The position numbers and the translations under genes were made by a program. Below the pieces are notes generated by a model. That model saw only the letters and a list, made by a program, of their open reading frames with translations. It did not search any database and was not told the DNA's origin. Of a DNA stretch of 64,000 nt, positions 1-9,164 are shown in pieces. Every line of letters begins with the position of its first letter. Position 1 is the first letter of the stretch. This DNA comes from CAYLLN01 sp033762315. GTDB taxonomy: Bacteria; Planctomycetota; Planctomycetia; Pirellulales; Pirellulaceae. The stretch lies in the NCBI GenBank assembly GCA_033762315.1, contig JANRLS010000177.1:11601-75600 (forward strand). Direction: 5' to 3'.

Positions 1-1
1 G

Positions 2-1072
2 AATCCCTCGGCCAAAAATCGCCTCGCCGGCTATCAGCAGCTCATTCAGAAGGGGCGGCAACTGGGCCAAGGCAATCCGAACAACGGCATCGATCAGCCG
101 ATCAATCCGGGCGGCGACCTCGCGCAAGATGGCATCCCGGCCTCCGAAGGTTGGATCGTGGAGCCACACACCACTGCTTTCACGGATTTGACCGCCGAAG
201 AAGTCGAGCAGATCATCGAGCAAGGGATTGCCGAGGCGAACAAAACCCGCGCCGCGATTCGGCTGGACGTGGAGAATCCCAAGCGGTTCGGCAGCGTCTT
301 CGTGTTGCAGCCGGGCACCGAGACGCGGATGGTCTTTTCCGTCGCCGACCGCGAAGGCAACATCCTCGGCCTCTATCGCATGCCCGACGCGACGGTCTTC
401 TCGATCGACGTCGCCGTGGCCAAATCACGGAATACCGCCTACTACGCCAACCCGGATCAATTGCAACCCGAAGACTATGTCGATGACGATCTGCTCGTGA
501 ATGCCGGCGTCGTCACCGCCCAGCAGGTTCGGCAGGCGGGAGGCAAGATCAACGGCGTGCTGGAGCCGCTCACTTACGAGGCCTTCAGCAATCGCACCTT
601 CCGCTTTTTGGCCGAGCCGCGCTATCCGTCGGGGGTCGATGGCAGCCTGCCCCCCGTTTTCTCAAGCCTGCTGACCGACGGCGTCAACCGCAAGACGGCC
701 GAAAACACCGTCAACAACGATCCCCCTCCCGCCTCCAACTTCTTTACCGTCTTCGGCTACGACGCCTTCCACGCCAGCCGCAATTTCCACAAGCCTGGCG
801 GCACGCCGGGGACTCCGGAATACGAGATGGCAATGGGGAACCAGAACGGCGTCGTGTTCTTTCCGGGCAGCACGCCGCTGTATGTCAGCGGAACGCTGCA
901 AGGGGGATTCGGCGTCAGCGGCGACGGCGTCGATCAGGACGACGTGGTCACGTTCGCCGGCCAGCAAGGTTTCGCTCCCGCCAACAACATCAAAGCCGAC
1001 AACAACTTCTATCGCGGCGTTCGCCTGCCGTTCCAGAAATTCAACCGCAATCCCCGCGGCGGGATCAAATAG
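2..1072 (+). CDS. HbpS/GlcG-like haem-binding domain protein, 5' end outside window
   Basis: The reading frame is open from the first bases of the window, so the GTG at 158 is internal and the true start lies upstream. The visible part contains a segment resembling HbpS/GlcG domains: LTAEEVEQIIEQGIAEA followed by strands such as MVFSVADREGNILGLYRMPD and a DVAVAKSRNTAYYANP helix. In that family the fold binds haem or a small ligand extracytoplasmically. A second part (AFSNRTFRFLAEPRYPSGVDG) carries the rest of the domain, interrupted by a region rich in Pro, Asn and Gly. The family assignment is by motif recognition; the export signal cannot be seen because the start is missing. Confidence 0.6.
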   Translation, partial: NPSAKNRLAGYQQLIQKGRQLGQGNPNNGIDQPINPGGDLAQDGIPASEGWIVEPHTTAFTDLTAEEVEQIIEQGIAEANKTRAAIRLDVENPKRFGSVFVLQPGTETRMVFSVADREGNILGLYRMPDATVFSIDVAVAKSRNTAYYANPDQLQPEDYVDDDLLVNAGVVTAQQVRQAGGKINGVLEPLTYEAFSNRTFRFLAEPRYPSGVDGSLPPVFSSLLTDGVNRKTAENTVNNDPPPASNFFTVFGYDAFHASRNFHKPGGTPGTPEYEMAMGNQNGVVFFPGSTPLYVSGTLQGGFGVSGDGVDQDDVVTFAGQQGFAPANNIKADNNFYRGVRLPFQKFNRNPRGGIK

Positions 1073-1137
1073 GCGGAACTAACCGCCGACCTGCCTCCGC
1101 TCCCGCCCGAATCCCACCACCGCCGGAAAAACCTCGC

Positions 1138-1692
1138 ATGGATGCCCATCTTTATCGCCGCGCGCGCGGACTTGCTCCGCTCGCGCAGCTTGCTGCCGGA
1201 ATTCTCGCCAGCCAAATTGCCTCCCCGCTCTTGGCCGACGAGCCGCCGGCGTTGTTCCCCAGTCACGCCACCATCCAAGTCGGCGATGAGCCGATCGGCC
1301 GCTCTCCCTATGAGGATTGGACCGATCAAGGGATGCAGCCGCTCCCCGACCGACAAGCGCGGCAGGACGACATCACGATTTGGCAAGCCAATCTGATCAA
1401 CGCCGCCTATGGAGGCTACGGCTGGCGCGAGGACGAGCACTACTGCGCCGGTTGCCCGCAAGGAATTCGCAAGCGGGCCACGCCGTCGAACACGCACCAC
1501 TATTGCGGCTACTACGTCGGCGGCGGCGTGCCGTGCTTCGGCGAGGGGCGTTATTTCGACGAAGGAACCTGGGGCTGGGACTATCTCGGCATCACGTTCC
1601 CCAAGAAGGTCGGCCTGCAATGGACCCACTGGCGCTACCAAGGTGGGACCGGAGCCTACAAAACCGACGGCCCGCACATTCCGCATCATTAG
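1138..1692 (+). CDS. hypothetical secreted Cys/Gly/Tyr-rich protein
   Basis: This 184-residue protein has an N-terminal hydrophobic stretch (LAPLAQLAAGILASQIA, about residues 12-28) ending near SPLLADEPP, which looks like a signal peptide. The middle is rich in Gly, Tyr and Trp and has paired cysteines (HYCAGCPQG, HHYCGYYVGG, VPCFGEG) that could form disulfides or bind metal. No enzymatic motif was recognised. It lies 65 bp after the HbpS-like gene on the same strand and may be co-transcribed. The start is the first ATG after the previous stop; no strong ribosome binding site decides it. Confidence 0.6.
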   Translation: MDAHLYRRARGLAPLAQLAAGILASQIASPLLADEPPALFPSHATIQVGDEPIGRSPYEDWTDQGMQPLPDRQARQDDITIWQANLINAAYGGYGWREDEHYCAGCPQGIRKRATPSNTHHYCGYYVGGGVPCFGEGRYFDEGTWGWDYLGITFPKKVGLQWTHWRYQGGTGAYKTDGPHIPHH

Positions 1693-1746
1693 CGGTCCGA
1701 TTCGCGCTCGCCGCCGCCACCTTCTAGCATTGCCGTCCCCGCCAAC

Positions 1747-1786
1747 TAGAATTGCCCCCGGAAGCCGCGCGGTCGCGCGGCAATTC
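1747..1786 (+). promoter_or_regulatory. -10 box and composite hairpin in the GH63 leader
   Basis: A -10-like TAGAAT (1747-1752) is directly overlapped by an inverted repeat: GAATTGCC (1749-1756) pairs with GGCAATTC (1779-1786), and inside it GCCGCGC (1764-1770) pairs with GCGCGGC (1775-1781) around a GGTC loop. The hairpin ends just before AAGGGG, the likely Shine-Dalgarno of the gene at 1798. No good -35 was seen, so promoter function is tentative. Confidence 0.4.
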
Positions 1787-1797
1787 AAGGGGCGGAC

Positions 1798-4488
1798 ATG
1801 TATCTGCATTACAATCACGACGGTGAGCGGGCTCGACTGCGCGAAACAGCGGCCCGCGAGCGAAATTGGTCGCGCTGGGGGCCGTATCTTTCCGAGCGGC
1901 AATGGGCGACGGTTCGCGAAGACTATTCCGCCAGCGGCGATTCGTGGGGCTATTTCAGCCACGAACAGGCCCGCAGCCGGGCCTATCGCTGGGGAGAAGA
2001 TGGCCTGCTCGGCATCACCGACCGCCAATGCCGGCTCTGCTTTTCGGTTGCCCTGTGGAACGAGCGCGACACGATTCTCAAGGAGCGGCTGTTTGGTCTG
2101 ACCGGCCCGCAAGGGAACCACGGCGAGGATGTGAAGGAGCTGTACTACTATCTCGATGCCTCCCCCACCGCGGCCTATCTGAAGGCACTCTACAAGTATC
2201 CGCAGGCGGCCTATCCGTATCAGCAATTGGTCGAGCGGAATCGAGCGCTCGACAAGCTGGCCCGCGAGTACGAAATCACCGATGGCAACCTGTTTGCCGA
2301 CGGTCGCTATTTCGATGTCTTCGCCGAATATGCCAAGGCGAGCCCCGAGGACATTTTGATCCGCCTGACGATCGCCAATCGCGGCCCCGAAGCCCGCGCG
2401 ATCCACGTTCTGCCGACGCTGTGGTTCCGCAACACTTGGGTCTGGGGTTGCCGGCACGAAGGCTGCACCGCCAAGCCGCGCATCTGGATCACGCCGCCGG
2501 GCACGCTCGAAACGTGGCACGAGTCGTTCGGCCCGCACCAGTTCGCGGCGGGAGTGGCGTCGGATGGCACGCCGCACGAGTGGCTCTTCACCGACAATGA
2601 GACGAACAACGAGCGGCTGTTTAAGGCCAAATCGCTGACTCCGTATGTCAAGGACGCCTTTCACGACTATGTGGTTCAGGGGCGCAAAACGAGCGTCAAC
2701 CCCAAGAAGATCGGCACCAAAGTCGCCGCGCACTATCGCTTGACGATTCCGGCCGGCGGCCAGGTCGAAATTCCACTCCGCCTGGCGGCGACCGGCGAAA
2801 AGCCGGCCGAGCATTTTGGCCCGGAATTCGGCGAAGTGCTGGCCAAACGCCGCGACGAAACCACGCAGTTTTACGGCGATGTATTGCCCCGTGGCCTCGC
2901 GCCTGACGAAACGGCCGTCGCCCGCCAAGGCTATGCCGGCCTCGTCTGGACCAAGCAGTTCTATCACTACATCGTCGAGGATTGGCTGCAGGGGGATCCC
3001 GAAACGCCCACGCCGCCGGCCCAGCGCAAAACGGGCCGCAATCATGACTGGCCGCACCTGTTTAATCGCGACGTCATCTCGATGCCCGACAAATGGGAAT
3101 ATCCCTGGTATGCGGCCTGGGACTTGGCGTTTCACATGGTCCCCTTTTGCCGGTTCGATGCGGACTTCGCCAAGGAGCAGCTCTGCCTGTTTCTCCGCGA
3201 ATGGTACATGCACCCCAACGGGCAAATTCCGGCCTACGAATTCAACCTGTCAGACGTGAATCCGCCGGTTCATGCCTGGGGCTGCTGGCGGGTTTATAAG
3301 CTGGCGACCAACGGCAACCGCGACCGCAAGTTTCTGGAATCGGTATTCCAGAAGTTGCTGCTCAACTTCACCTGGTGGGTCAATCGCAAGGATCCGCGCG
3401 GTAAGCATCTGTTCGCCGGCGGGTTTTTGGGGCTCGACAACATCGGCGTCTTTGACCGCTCGCGCGAATTGCCCACCGGCGGCCACCTGGAACAAGCCGA
3501 TGGCACCGCCTGGATGGCCTTCTATTGCAGCACGATGCTGGCGATGGCCCTGGAAATTGCCCAGGCCGAAGAGCACCGCGCGAACGAGGACATTGCCTCC
3601 AAGTTCTTCGAACACTTCGTGCATATCGTCGATGCGATGAATACCCTCGGCGGCACCGGCCTGTGGGACGAGGAGGATGGTTTTTACTACGACCAGCTCA
3701 TCGTCGATGGAGCGACGATGCGTCTCAAGGTACGGTCGATGGTCGGCCTCATCCCGCTCTTCGCCTGCGAGGTGCTGGAGGACGAGCAGCTGCAATTCCT
3801 CGGCGGGTTTCGCAAACGGTTCGAGTGGTTTCGCAAGTTCCGCCCGCAGCTCGCCAAGCATCTCACCTTCGGCGAAGCGGGCGAGGGGGAGTTCGCCCGT
3901 GGCCGCTGGCTGCTCGCCATTCCCTCGCGCGAGCGGCTGGTCCGCGTCCTCAAATATATGCTCGACGAGAACGAGTTCCTCTCGCCGTTCGGCATCCGCT
4001 CGCTCTCGAAAATCTACGAGAAAAAGCCGTATGTCTTCACCTTCGGCGGCCAGCGCTTCGAGGTGGGCTACGTTCCCGGCGAATCGGATAGCAACCTCTT
4101 CGGCGGCAACAGCAACTGGCGCGGCCCCATCTGGTTTCCGGTCAACTACCTCATCATCGAGGCCCTGCAGCGGTATCACTATTTCTATGGCGACTCGCTG
4201 CAGGTCGAATGCCCAACGGGCTCCGGCAACCTGATGAACCTCCGCGATGTCTCGCTCGAATTATGCCGCCGACTCAATAGCCTGTTCTTGCCCGACGCGG
4301 CCGGAAATCGGCCGTGCCACGGGGGCGACCCCCTTTATCGCGACCAGCACTTCCGCGATTTGCCCTTGTTCTACGAGTATTTCCACGGCGACAACGGCCG
4401 CGGACTGGGCGCGAGCCACCAGACCGGCTGGACGGCGCTGGTGCTACGCTGCCTCGACATGCTCGCCCCGACGCGAAAGCCCAAGTAG
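1798..4488 (+). CDS. GH63/MGH1-like glycoside hydrolase
   Basis: The 896-residue protein matches the bacterial GH63 (mannosyl-oligosaccharide glucosidase-like) group. Its N-terminus contains RWGPYLSERQWATVREDYS and RSRAYRWGEDGLLGI, typical of these proteins, followed by a beta-sandwich region and an alpha-toroid catalytic region with FNRDVISMPDKWEYPWYAAW, where the acidic residues around the Asp are expected to be catalytic. No signal peptide is seen, so it probably acts in the cytoplasm on an alpha-glucoside, for example a storage or compatible-solute glucoside. The substrate cannot be read from sequence. The start follows AAGGGG with good spacing. The gene converges on the DUF1080 gene, leaving 17 bp between stops. 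Confidence 0.85.
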   Translation: MYLHYNHDGERARLRETAARERNWSRWGPYLSERQWATVREDYSASGDSWGYFSHEQARSRAYRWGEDGLLGITDRQCRLCFSVALWNERDTILKERLFGLTGPQGNHGEDVKELYYYLDASPTAAYLKALYKYPQAAYPYQQLVERNRALDKLAREYEITDGNLFADGRYFDVFAEYAKASPEDILIRLTIANRGPEARAIHVLPTLWFRNTWVWGCRHEGCTAKPRIWITPPGTLETWHESFGPHQFAAGVASDGTPHEWLFTDNETNNERLFKAKSLTPYVKDAFHDYVVQGRKTSVNPKKIGTKVAAHYRLTIPAGGQVEIPLRLAATGEKPAEHFGPEFGEVLAKRRDETTQFYGDVLPRGLAPDETAVARQGYAGLVWTKQFYHYIVEDWLQGDPETPTPPAQRKTGRNHDWPHLFNRDVISMPDKWEYPWYAAWDLAFHMVPFCRFDADFAKEQLCLFLREWYMHPNGQIPAYEFNLSDVNPPVHAWGCWRVYKLATNGNRDRKFLESVFQKLLLNFTWWVNRKDPRGKHLFAGGFLGLDNIGVFDRSRELPTGGHLEQADGTAWMAFYCSTMLAMALEIAQAEEHRANEDIASKFFEHFVHIVDAMNTLGGTGLWDEEDGFYYDQLIVDGATMRLKVRSMVGLIPLFACEVLEDEQLQFLGGFRKRFEWFRKFRPQLAKHLTFGEAGEGEFARGRWLLAIPSRERLVRVLKYMLDENEFLSPFGIRSLSKIYEKKPYVFTFGGQRFEVGYVPGESDSNLFGGNSNWRGPIWFPVNYLIIEALQRYHYFYGDSLQVECPTGSGNLMNLRDVSLELCRRLNSLFLPDAAGNRPCHGGDPLYRDQHFRDLPLFYEYFHGDNGRGLGASHQTGWTALVLRCLDMLAPTRKPK

Positions 4489-4505
4489 CCTGACGCGGCG
4501 GCTTG

Positions 4506-5189
4506 TTACCGCGCGCCAAACGTCCGCAGCCGCAAGTCCTTGAAGCCTGCTTCGGTCTCCCAGGTGACGATGCCCAGCGGCCGCGCTGGCTCTTGCTCCC
4601 ACCAGACCGCGAACTTTCGGTCCTTGCGGGAGAGCGCGACGATCTCTTCCTTATCGACCCAGGCCGTGATTTTTTCCGGCGTCACTCGCAGGCGAATCGT
4701 GTACCACTGATTCTGCTGGAAGGTGACGCTGCCGGTCGTTTCGTTTTCGACCGCCGAGGCATCATCAATGTTGGAGAGTCCGGTCACGCTGCCTCCCCAA
4801 CCGCCCAGCACCAAGGTGCAATGCTCGTCGCCGACCGGAAAGGTTAGCCCGCAGAAAAAGTCGTCCCCCGCCCGCCGCCGCGCCAGCAAACTCAGCTCGT
4901 AGTTGTCGCGCGGCGGTTTCCCCTGCCAGACAATCCCGGTGCCTGGCGCGCCGGCGGCGAGGATCAGTTCGCCGTCGACCACCTTCACCGGGCCATGCTT
5001 CTCGAACGAGAATTTGTCGAGCAGTTTCCAGCCCGCCAGAGACCGGCCGTCGAACAGCTTGGTTTCTGACTCGGCCACGCAGCCGTTAACCGGTTGCGAG
5101 GCAGGCTCGGCGGCCCCTGCCGGCGGCAGCAGCGCTGCCCCACCGGCAAACAAAACGGCTAGCCAAAACGTCATTCGAGCCGTGGTCAT
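4506..5189 (-). CDS. secreted DUF1080 (3-keto-glycoside hydrolase-like) protein
   Basis: The 227-residue protein has a signal peptide (TFWLAVLFAGGAALLPPAGA) and a concanavalin-like beta-sandwich typical of DUF1080: LFDGRSLAGWKLLDKF, VVDGELILAAG and a C-terminal FKDLRLRTFG strand. Members of DUF1080 have been linked to hydrolysis or lysis of 3-keto sugars in the periplasm and are strongly expanded in planctomycetes. Compared with the family member at 9165 it lacks the PKGIEVQVLDH-type strand, so it may be a divergent or non-catalytic member. It converges on the GH63 gene and is separated by 23 bp from the response regulator upstream on the same strand side. Confidence 0.7.
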   Translation of the reverse strand: MTTARMTFWLAVLFAGGAALLPPAGAAEPASQPVNGCVAESETKLFDGRSLAGWKLLDKFSFEKHGPVKVVDGELILAAGAPGTGIVWQGKPPRDNYELSLLARRRAGDDFFCGLTFPVGDEHCTLVLGGWGGSVTGLSNIDDASAVENETTGSVTFQQNQWYTIRLRVTPEKITAWVDKEEIVALSRKDRKFAVWWEQEPARPLGIVTWETEAGFKDLRLRTFGAR

Positions 5190-5212
5190 TTTCCGCCCAT
5201 ACCTGGGAAAAA

Positions 5213-5845
5213 CTAGACCAAGCCCTTCTTAACCGCCCACACCGCCGCTTCGGTGCGATCGCCGGCTTCGAGCTTCCGCAGGATATTCTGCACGTGCTCT
5301 TTCACCGTCTCGATGCTGATGTCGAGCGAGCGGCCGATTTCGCGGTTCGACAGGCCGAGGGCGACGTGGCGCAGCACCTGAACTTCGCGATTGGTCAGCG
5401 GGATGTCTTCATCATACGTCGGACGGCGGCGCCCCATCGTATTGCGAACCTTCCCCATCATGCTCTCGTTTTCCGGCGGCAAGCCGGTGTGAGCACGGGT
5501 GATCGCCGCTAGCACGTCTTCCTTGGGGGCCCCCTTCAGAAGGAAGCCAGCCGCACCTAGCGCGACCGCGCGGGCGACGTAGGTCGGATTATCGTAACTG
5601 GTGAAAACAACCACCTTCGACCGGGGGGAGCGATCAGTGATCCGCTCGAGGGCTTCCAGCCCATCGGTCTCCGGCATCCGCACGTCGAGCAGCACCACAT
5701 CGGGATGGAGCTTCATCGCCTGTTCGATGGCCTGATTCCCGGTCGAAGCCTCGGCGACGACATGCACATCGGTCCCCTCGACCATCGAGCGGACCCCCTC
5801 GCGAACGACCTCGTGGTCATCCGCCACCAGCAGATTAATTTTCAT
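5213..5845 (-). CDS. NarL/FixJ-family response regulator
   Basis: The 210-residue protein has a receiver domain (residues 1-120; acidic pocket ADD, phospho-acceptor Asp54 in VVLLDVRMP, conserved Lys in FLLKGAP) and a C-terminal LuxR-type helix-turn-helix (LTNREVQVLRHVALGLSNRE and DISIETVKEHVQNILRKL). It is a DNA-binding transcription factor controlled by phosphorylation; no cognate kinase lies next to it. An in-frame start 18 codons upstream exists, but ATG at 5845 is preceded by AAGGA at proper spacing and begins the domain exactly. It is divergent from the NtrC-type regulator at 6306. Confidence 0.9.
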   Translation of the reverse strand: MKINLLVADDHEVVREGVRSMVEGTDVHVVAEASTGNQAIEQAMKLHPDVVLLDVRMPETDGLEALERITDRSPRSKVVVFTSYDNPTYVARAVALGAAGFLLKGAPKEDVLAAITRAHTGLPPENESMMGKVRNTMGRRRPTYDEDIPLTNREVQVLRHVALGLSNREIGRSLDISIETVKEHVQNILRKLEAGDRTEAAVWAVKKGLV

Positions 5846-6305
5846 GGAATTCCTTGTTCCCCTCGAAAGTGTGAGGCCCTTTCTGAATGCGGGTGGCAAA
5901 CCGAATGGTTCCGGCCAGCCCTAAAAAACAAAATACTCTAGAAAAGTTCTTGCACTTGTAAACTAGCCGCCCCCCAAAGGGTGGCTCAACACCCATCATG
6001 CTATGCTTTAGAGGGGATTTGACCAGCGGTTCGTCAGCAAGTTTTTTATTTTGCGTTTCCCCGCACTTCCGCCTTAAAACAATCGCCGTAAACCATTGTA
6101 GTGCATGGATTTATGGATCGTTTTCTTGATCACAGAAGCCACTCCAATTGCTAGAACCAACACCCCCCATTAGAACTAATCCGTAATCTGTGTCAGATTC
6201 TGTCACTTCCCCGACCCCTGCATTTTGTTGACCGGCCGCCACCATGACGTAAATCAACTACGTGGGTTGTGTTGCCAAATTCCACCCGGTTTGCAGGGGC
6301 TGCGG
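5846..6305. promoter_or_regulatory. 460-bp AT-richer region between two divergent response regulators
   Basis: No gene is seen here. The stretch is clearly more AT-rich than its surroundings and should hold the promoters of both regulators. A short inverted repeat, ACGTA (6247-6251) and TACGT (6259-6263), lies about 45 bp before the NtrC-type gene and is a possible operator. A repeated TGTCAG/TGTCAC motif lies near 6190-6207. I looked for a sigma-54 (-24/-12) promoter and found none with correct spacing. Confidence 0.4.
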
Positions 6306-7685
6306 ATGACTGCCGCCAAACTTTTGCTTGTGGACGACGACCGTCAACTGCTCGACTCGATGGCGGCCTGGCTCCGCGAGCAGGGATACGAAGTTCGCAC
6401 CGCAAACGGGCAAAGCGACGCCTGCCGCCTCATCGCGGCCGAGCCGGTCGATCTGGCCCTGGTTGATATACGCCTCGCCGACGGCGATGGTTTCGACATC
6501 CTCGCCTGGTGTCGCCAAAATCATCCGCAGCTCGATGTGATCCTCGCCACCGGCTATGGGACGGTCGAAACGGCGATCGAAGCCATGCGCGGCGGCGCGG
6601 TCGATCTCATCACCAAGCCGATCATCGACGAAGAGCTCGAAATGGCGATCGACCGCGCCCTGGCGCGGCGGCAAGTCGTCGTCGAAAATCAGCGCCTCAA
6701 GGCGCAGCTCGATCTGCGTTTCGGACTGGAAAACATCGTCGGCCACGACCACCGGATGCAGCGCGTGTTCGACATGGTCGATCGCATTGCCGACACCAAA
6801 GCCACCGTCCTGATCACCGGCGAAAGCGGCACGGGCAAATCGCTTCTGGCCCGCGCGATTCATCGCCGCAGTGGCCGGCGCGATCAATCGTTCGTCGAAG
6901 TCGCCTGCGGAGCGATGCCCGAAACCTTGCTCGAAAGCGAACTCTTCGGCCATGCCGCCGGAGCCTTCACCGGCGCGACCGGCGACAAAATCGGCAAGTT
7001 CACGCAGGCCGACAAGGGAACGATCTTTCTCGACGAAATCGGCACCAGCTCGCCGGGTCTCCAGGTCAAGCTGCTGCGCGTCTTGCAGGAATTTCAATTC
7101 GAGCCGGTCGGCAGCACGAAAACGCAGCGGGTCGATACGCGCGTCGTCCTGGCGACCAACGAAAACCTGACCACTGCCGTCAAGGAAGGGCGCTTTCGGC
7201 AAGATTTGTATTACCGCATCAACGTCATCAACATCGAAATTCCTCCGCTCCGCGAGCGTCTCGCCGATATTCCCTTGCTCGCCCAACACTTCTTGCAGCG
7301 CACCTGCGAAGAGGCGGGCCGGCAATGCGCGGGCTTCGCCGAGGCCGCCCTCGCCGCCATGCAGCGTTACGCGTGGCCGGGCAATGTCCGCGAGTTGCAA
7401 AACACCGTCGAACGGGCCGTGCTGCTGGGGCGCGGCTCGCACGTCACGCTCGAAGACCTCCCCGCGCATATCGCCGCCGGCGAACCGGGCCAATTGCAGG
7501 CCGCCGCCGGCAAGGCCCTCAAAGAGGCGATGTCCACCCCCGAGCGGGCAATCATTCTCGGCGAACTCGAACGACACGCCTGGAATCGCAATCACACGGC
7601 CCTCGCCCTCGGCATCAATCGCACCACGCTCTACAAAAAAATGAAGCGGCTGGGGCTGATGGACCCGCCCGCCGTTCGTTCGTAA
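6306..7685 (+). CDS. sigma-54-dependent NtrC-family response regulator
   Basis: The 459-residue protein has the full NtrC layout. A receiver domain (phospho-acceptor Asp54 in ALVDIRLADG) is followed by an AAA+ sigma-54 interaction domain with Walker A GESGTGKS (172-179), the sigma-54 contact loop GAFTGA (219-224) and Walker B TIFLDEIG. The C-terminal Fis-type helix-turn-helix contains HTALALGINRTTLYKKMKRL. It remodels RNA polymerase bound at sigma-54 promoters. The frame is open from 6225, but the ATG at 6306 begins the receiver domain (MTAAKLLLVDDD) and follows an AGGGG motif. Its partner kinase is not adjacent. Confidence 0.92.
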   Translation: MTAAKLLLVDDDRQLLDSMAAWLREQGYEVRTANGQSDACRLIAAEPVDLALVDIRLADGDGFDILAWCRQNHPQLDVILATGYGTVETAIEAMRGGAVDLITKPIIDEELEMAIDRALARRQVVVENQRLKAQLDLRFGLENIVGHDHRMQRVFDMVDRIADTKATVLITGESGTGKSLLARAIHRRSGRRDQSFVEVACGAMPETLLESELFGHAAGAFTGATGDKIGKFTQADKGTIFLDEIGTSSPGLQVKLLRVLQEFQFEPVGSTKTQRVDTRVVLATNENLTTAVKEGRFRQDLYYRINVINIEIPPLRERLADIPLLAQHFLQRTCEEAGRQCAGFAEAALAAMQRYAWPGNVRELQNTVERAVLLGRGSHVTLEDLPAHIAAGEPGQLQAAAGKALKEAMSTPERAIILGELERHAWNRNHTALALGINRTTLYKKMKRLGLMDPPAVRS

Positions 7686-7719
7686 GACGGCAGGCGGCGG
7701 AGAATTATTGCCCCGGCCC

Positions 7720-9066
7720 CTAAGCCAGCTTCCAACCCTCCCGATATTCGCGGCGGCTGAACCGGTCCGCCTCCGGGCAATTCACGGCCCGCAGCTCGGC
7801 CGGATTCCACACGATTTTTTTCCCGACCCGATACGCCACGTTCCCCAGGTGGTTCGCCTCGGTTAGCCAGCCGGAATATTCAAAGTCGCACGTTGTCGGC
7901 CCGCCCGTTTTGCACGCGTTCAGCCACTCGGCATGATGGCCGAGCGACTTGGGGATGAACGGCTCCGGCCGCGAGAACCCGGCAAAGTCTTTCTCCGGCA
8001 AGAGCAAGTGCTTGCCGTAATCGGCGAGCAGCATCCCCTTATCGCCGATAAATAGGCACGCGCTATTCCACTGCGGAATCCCCTTCTCGTTCCAAATCCG
8101 CGGCTTATTCACTCCCTGATACCACGTCACTTTTACCGCCGGCATGTCGCCGCGAGCAGCGTATTCATACGTCGCCTGCATCGAGGCGGGGGCGAGCTCG
8201 GCGTGCGGCGGCGGACCGGCGGCTTCAATCGTCAGCGGCGCTTGCAGCTTGAGCGACCAGAACGGCAAATCGTTCCAGTGGCTCCCCAGGTCCGACATCG
8301 TCCCGCTGCCAAAATCCCACCAGCGATACCACTTGGGTCCGGGAAAATAGACCTCATGAAACGGCCGCTCCGGAGCGGGGCCGAGCCATAAATCCCAATC
8401 GAGCCCCGCCGGAATCGTGGAAGCCCCTGTCGGCCGCTCTTGGACGGACACAATGTCGCCGAACTTTTGAGCGTCTTCCGCCGACTGCCGCCCCCAGGCC
8501 CGCGACACCCACACGTGCGCCTCGCGCACCGGGCCGATCGCGCCGGTCTGAATCAACTCGACGACGCGGCGATAGTTGTCTCCAGCGTGAATCTGAATTC
8601 CCATTTGCGTCGCCACTTTGGCCTTCGCCGCCGCCTCGCGAATGACGCGGGCCTCCCAAATATTGTGCGTCAGCGGTTTCTCGCAATAGACGTGCTTGCC
8701 AAGCTGCAGCGCGCCGAGCGTCGCGAAGGCATGCGTGTGCTCACAGGTGCTCACCACCACCGCGTCAAATTCCTTGGCGTGGTCAAACACGCGGCGAAAA
8801 TCGGCGAATTTGCGAGCCCGCGAATGCTTCTCCGCCGCGCGATCGACATTCGGCTGAAACACGTCGCATAGGGCGACGATATTCTCCCCCGCGACCTGGC
8901 TCAGGTTGTGCCCGCCGCGGCCGCCGGTGGCGATCACCGCAATATTCAGCTTGCTATTGAGATTCTCCCCCCGCAAAATGGCCGGCGCTCCCAGGATCGC
9001 CGCGCCGGCCATGGCCGCCGACTGCCGCAGAAACCGCCGCCGCCCGTGCGAAACTGGTCGCTTCAT
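7720..9066 (-). CDS. Tat-exported Gfo/Idh/MocA family oxidoreductase
   Basis: The 448-residue protein begins with a twin-arginine signal (RRRFLRQSAAMAGAAI) and has a Rossmann nucleotide-binding N-terminal domain (NIAVIATGGRGG, VALCDV) and the catalytic-loop signature YCEKPLTHN. The substrate domain contains QMGIQIHAGDNYRRVVELIQ and GTMSDLGSHWND. The family oxidises or reduces sugars and cyclitols with NAD(P); exported planctomycete members are thought to act on 3-keto sugars. The start at 9066 follows AGAGGAAG. It is divergent from the DUF1080 gene at 9165 (98 bp apart), which fits a shared 3-keto-glycoside pathway. A paralogue lies at 48018. Confidence 0.88.
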   Translation of the reverse strand: MKRPVSHGRRRFLRQSAAMAGAAILGAPAILRGENLNSKLNIAVIATGGRGGHNLSQVAGENIVALCDVFQPNVDRAAEKHSRARKFADFRRVFDHAKEFDAVVVSTCEHTHAFATLGALQLGKHVYCEKPLTHNIWEARVIREAAAKAKVATQMGIQIHAGDNYRRVVELIQTGAIGPVREAHVWVSRAWGRQSAEDAQKFGDIVSVQERPTGASTIPAGLDWDLWLGPAPERPFHEVYFPGPKWYRWWDFGSGTMSDLGSHWNDLPFWSLKLQAPLTIEAAGPPPHAELAPASMQATYEYAARGDMPAVKVTWYQGVNKPRIWNEKGIPQWNSACLFIGDKGMLLADYGKHLLLPEKDFAGFSRPEPFIPKSLGHHAEWLNACKTGGPTTCDFEYSGWLTEANHLGNVAYRVGKKIVWNPAELRAVNCPEADRFSRREYREGWKLA

Positions 9067-9164
9067 CGCTTCCTCTTTTGCCTGCGAGTAAACTGATCGC
9101 CACGCGGCCGATTGTACCCCGCGTCCGTGCCTCTGGCTTCCACTTTTTTCCACTCCTTCCCACC

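Noticed and set aside
1009..3225. 738-codon open frame on the minus strand
   Set aside because: It lies antisense to the secreted Cys-rich protein and the GH63 gene and is a typical shadow frame in high-GC DNA.
5846..6305. Sigma-54 promoter before the NtrC-type gene
   Set aside because: The best candidate (TGGGTTGTGTTGC at about 6263) has too few bases between the GG and GC elements.
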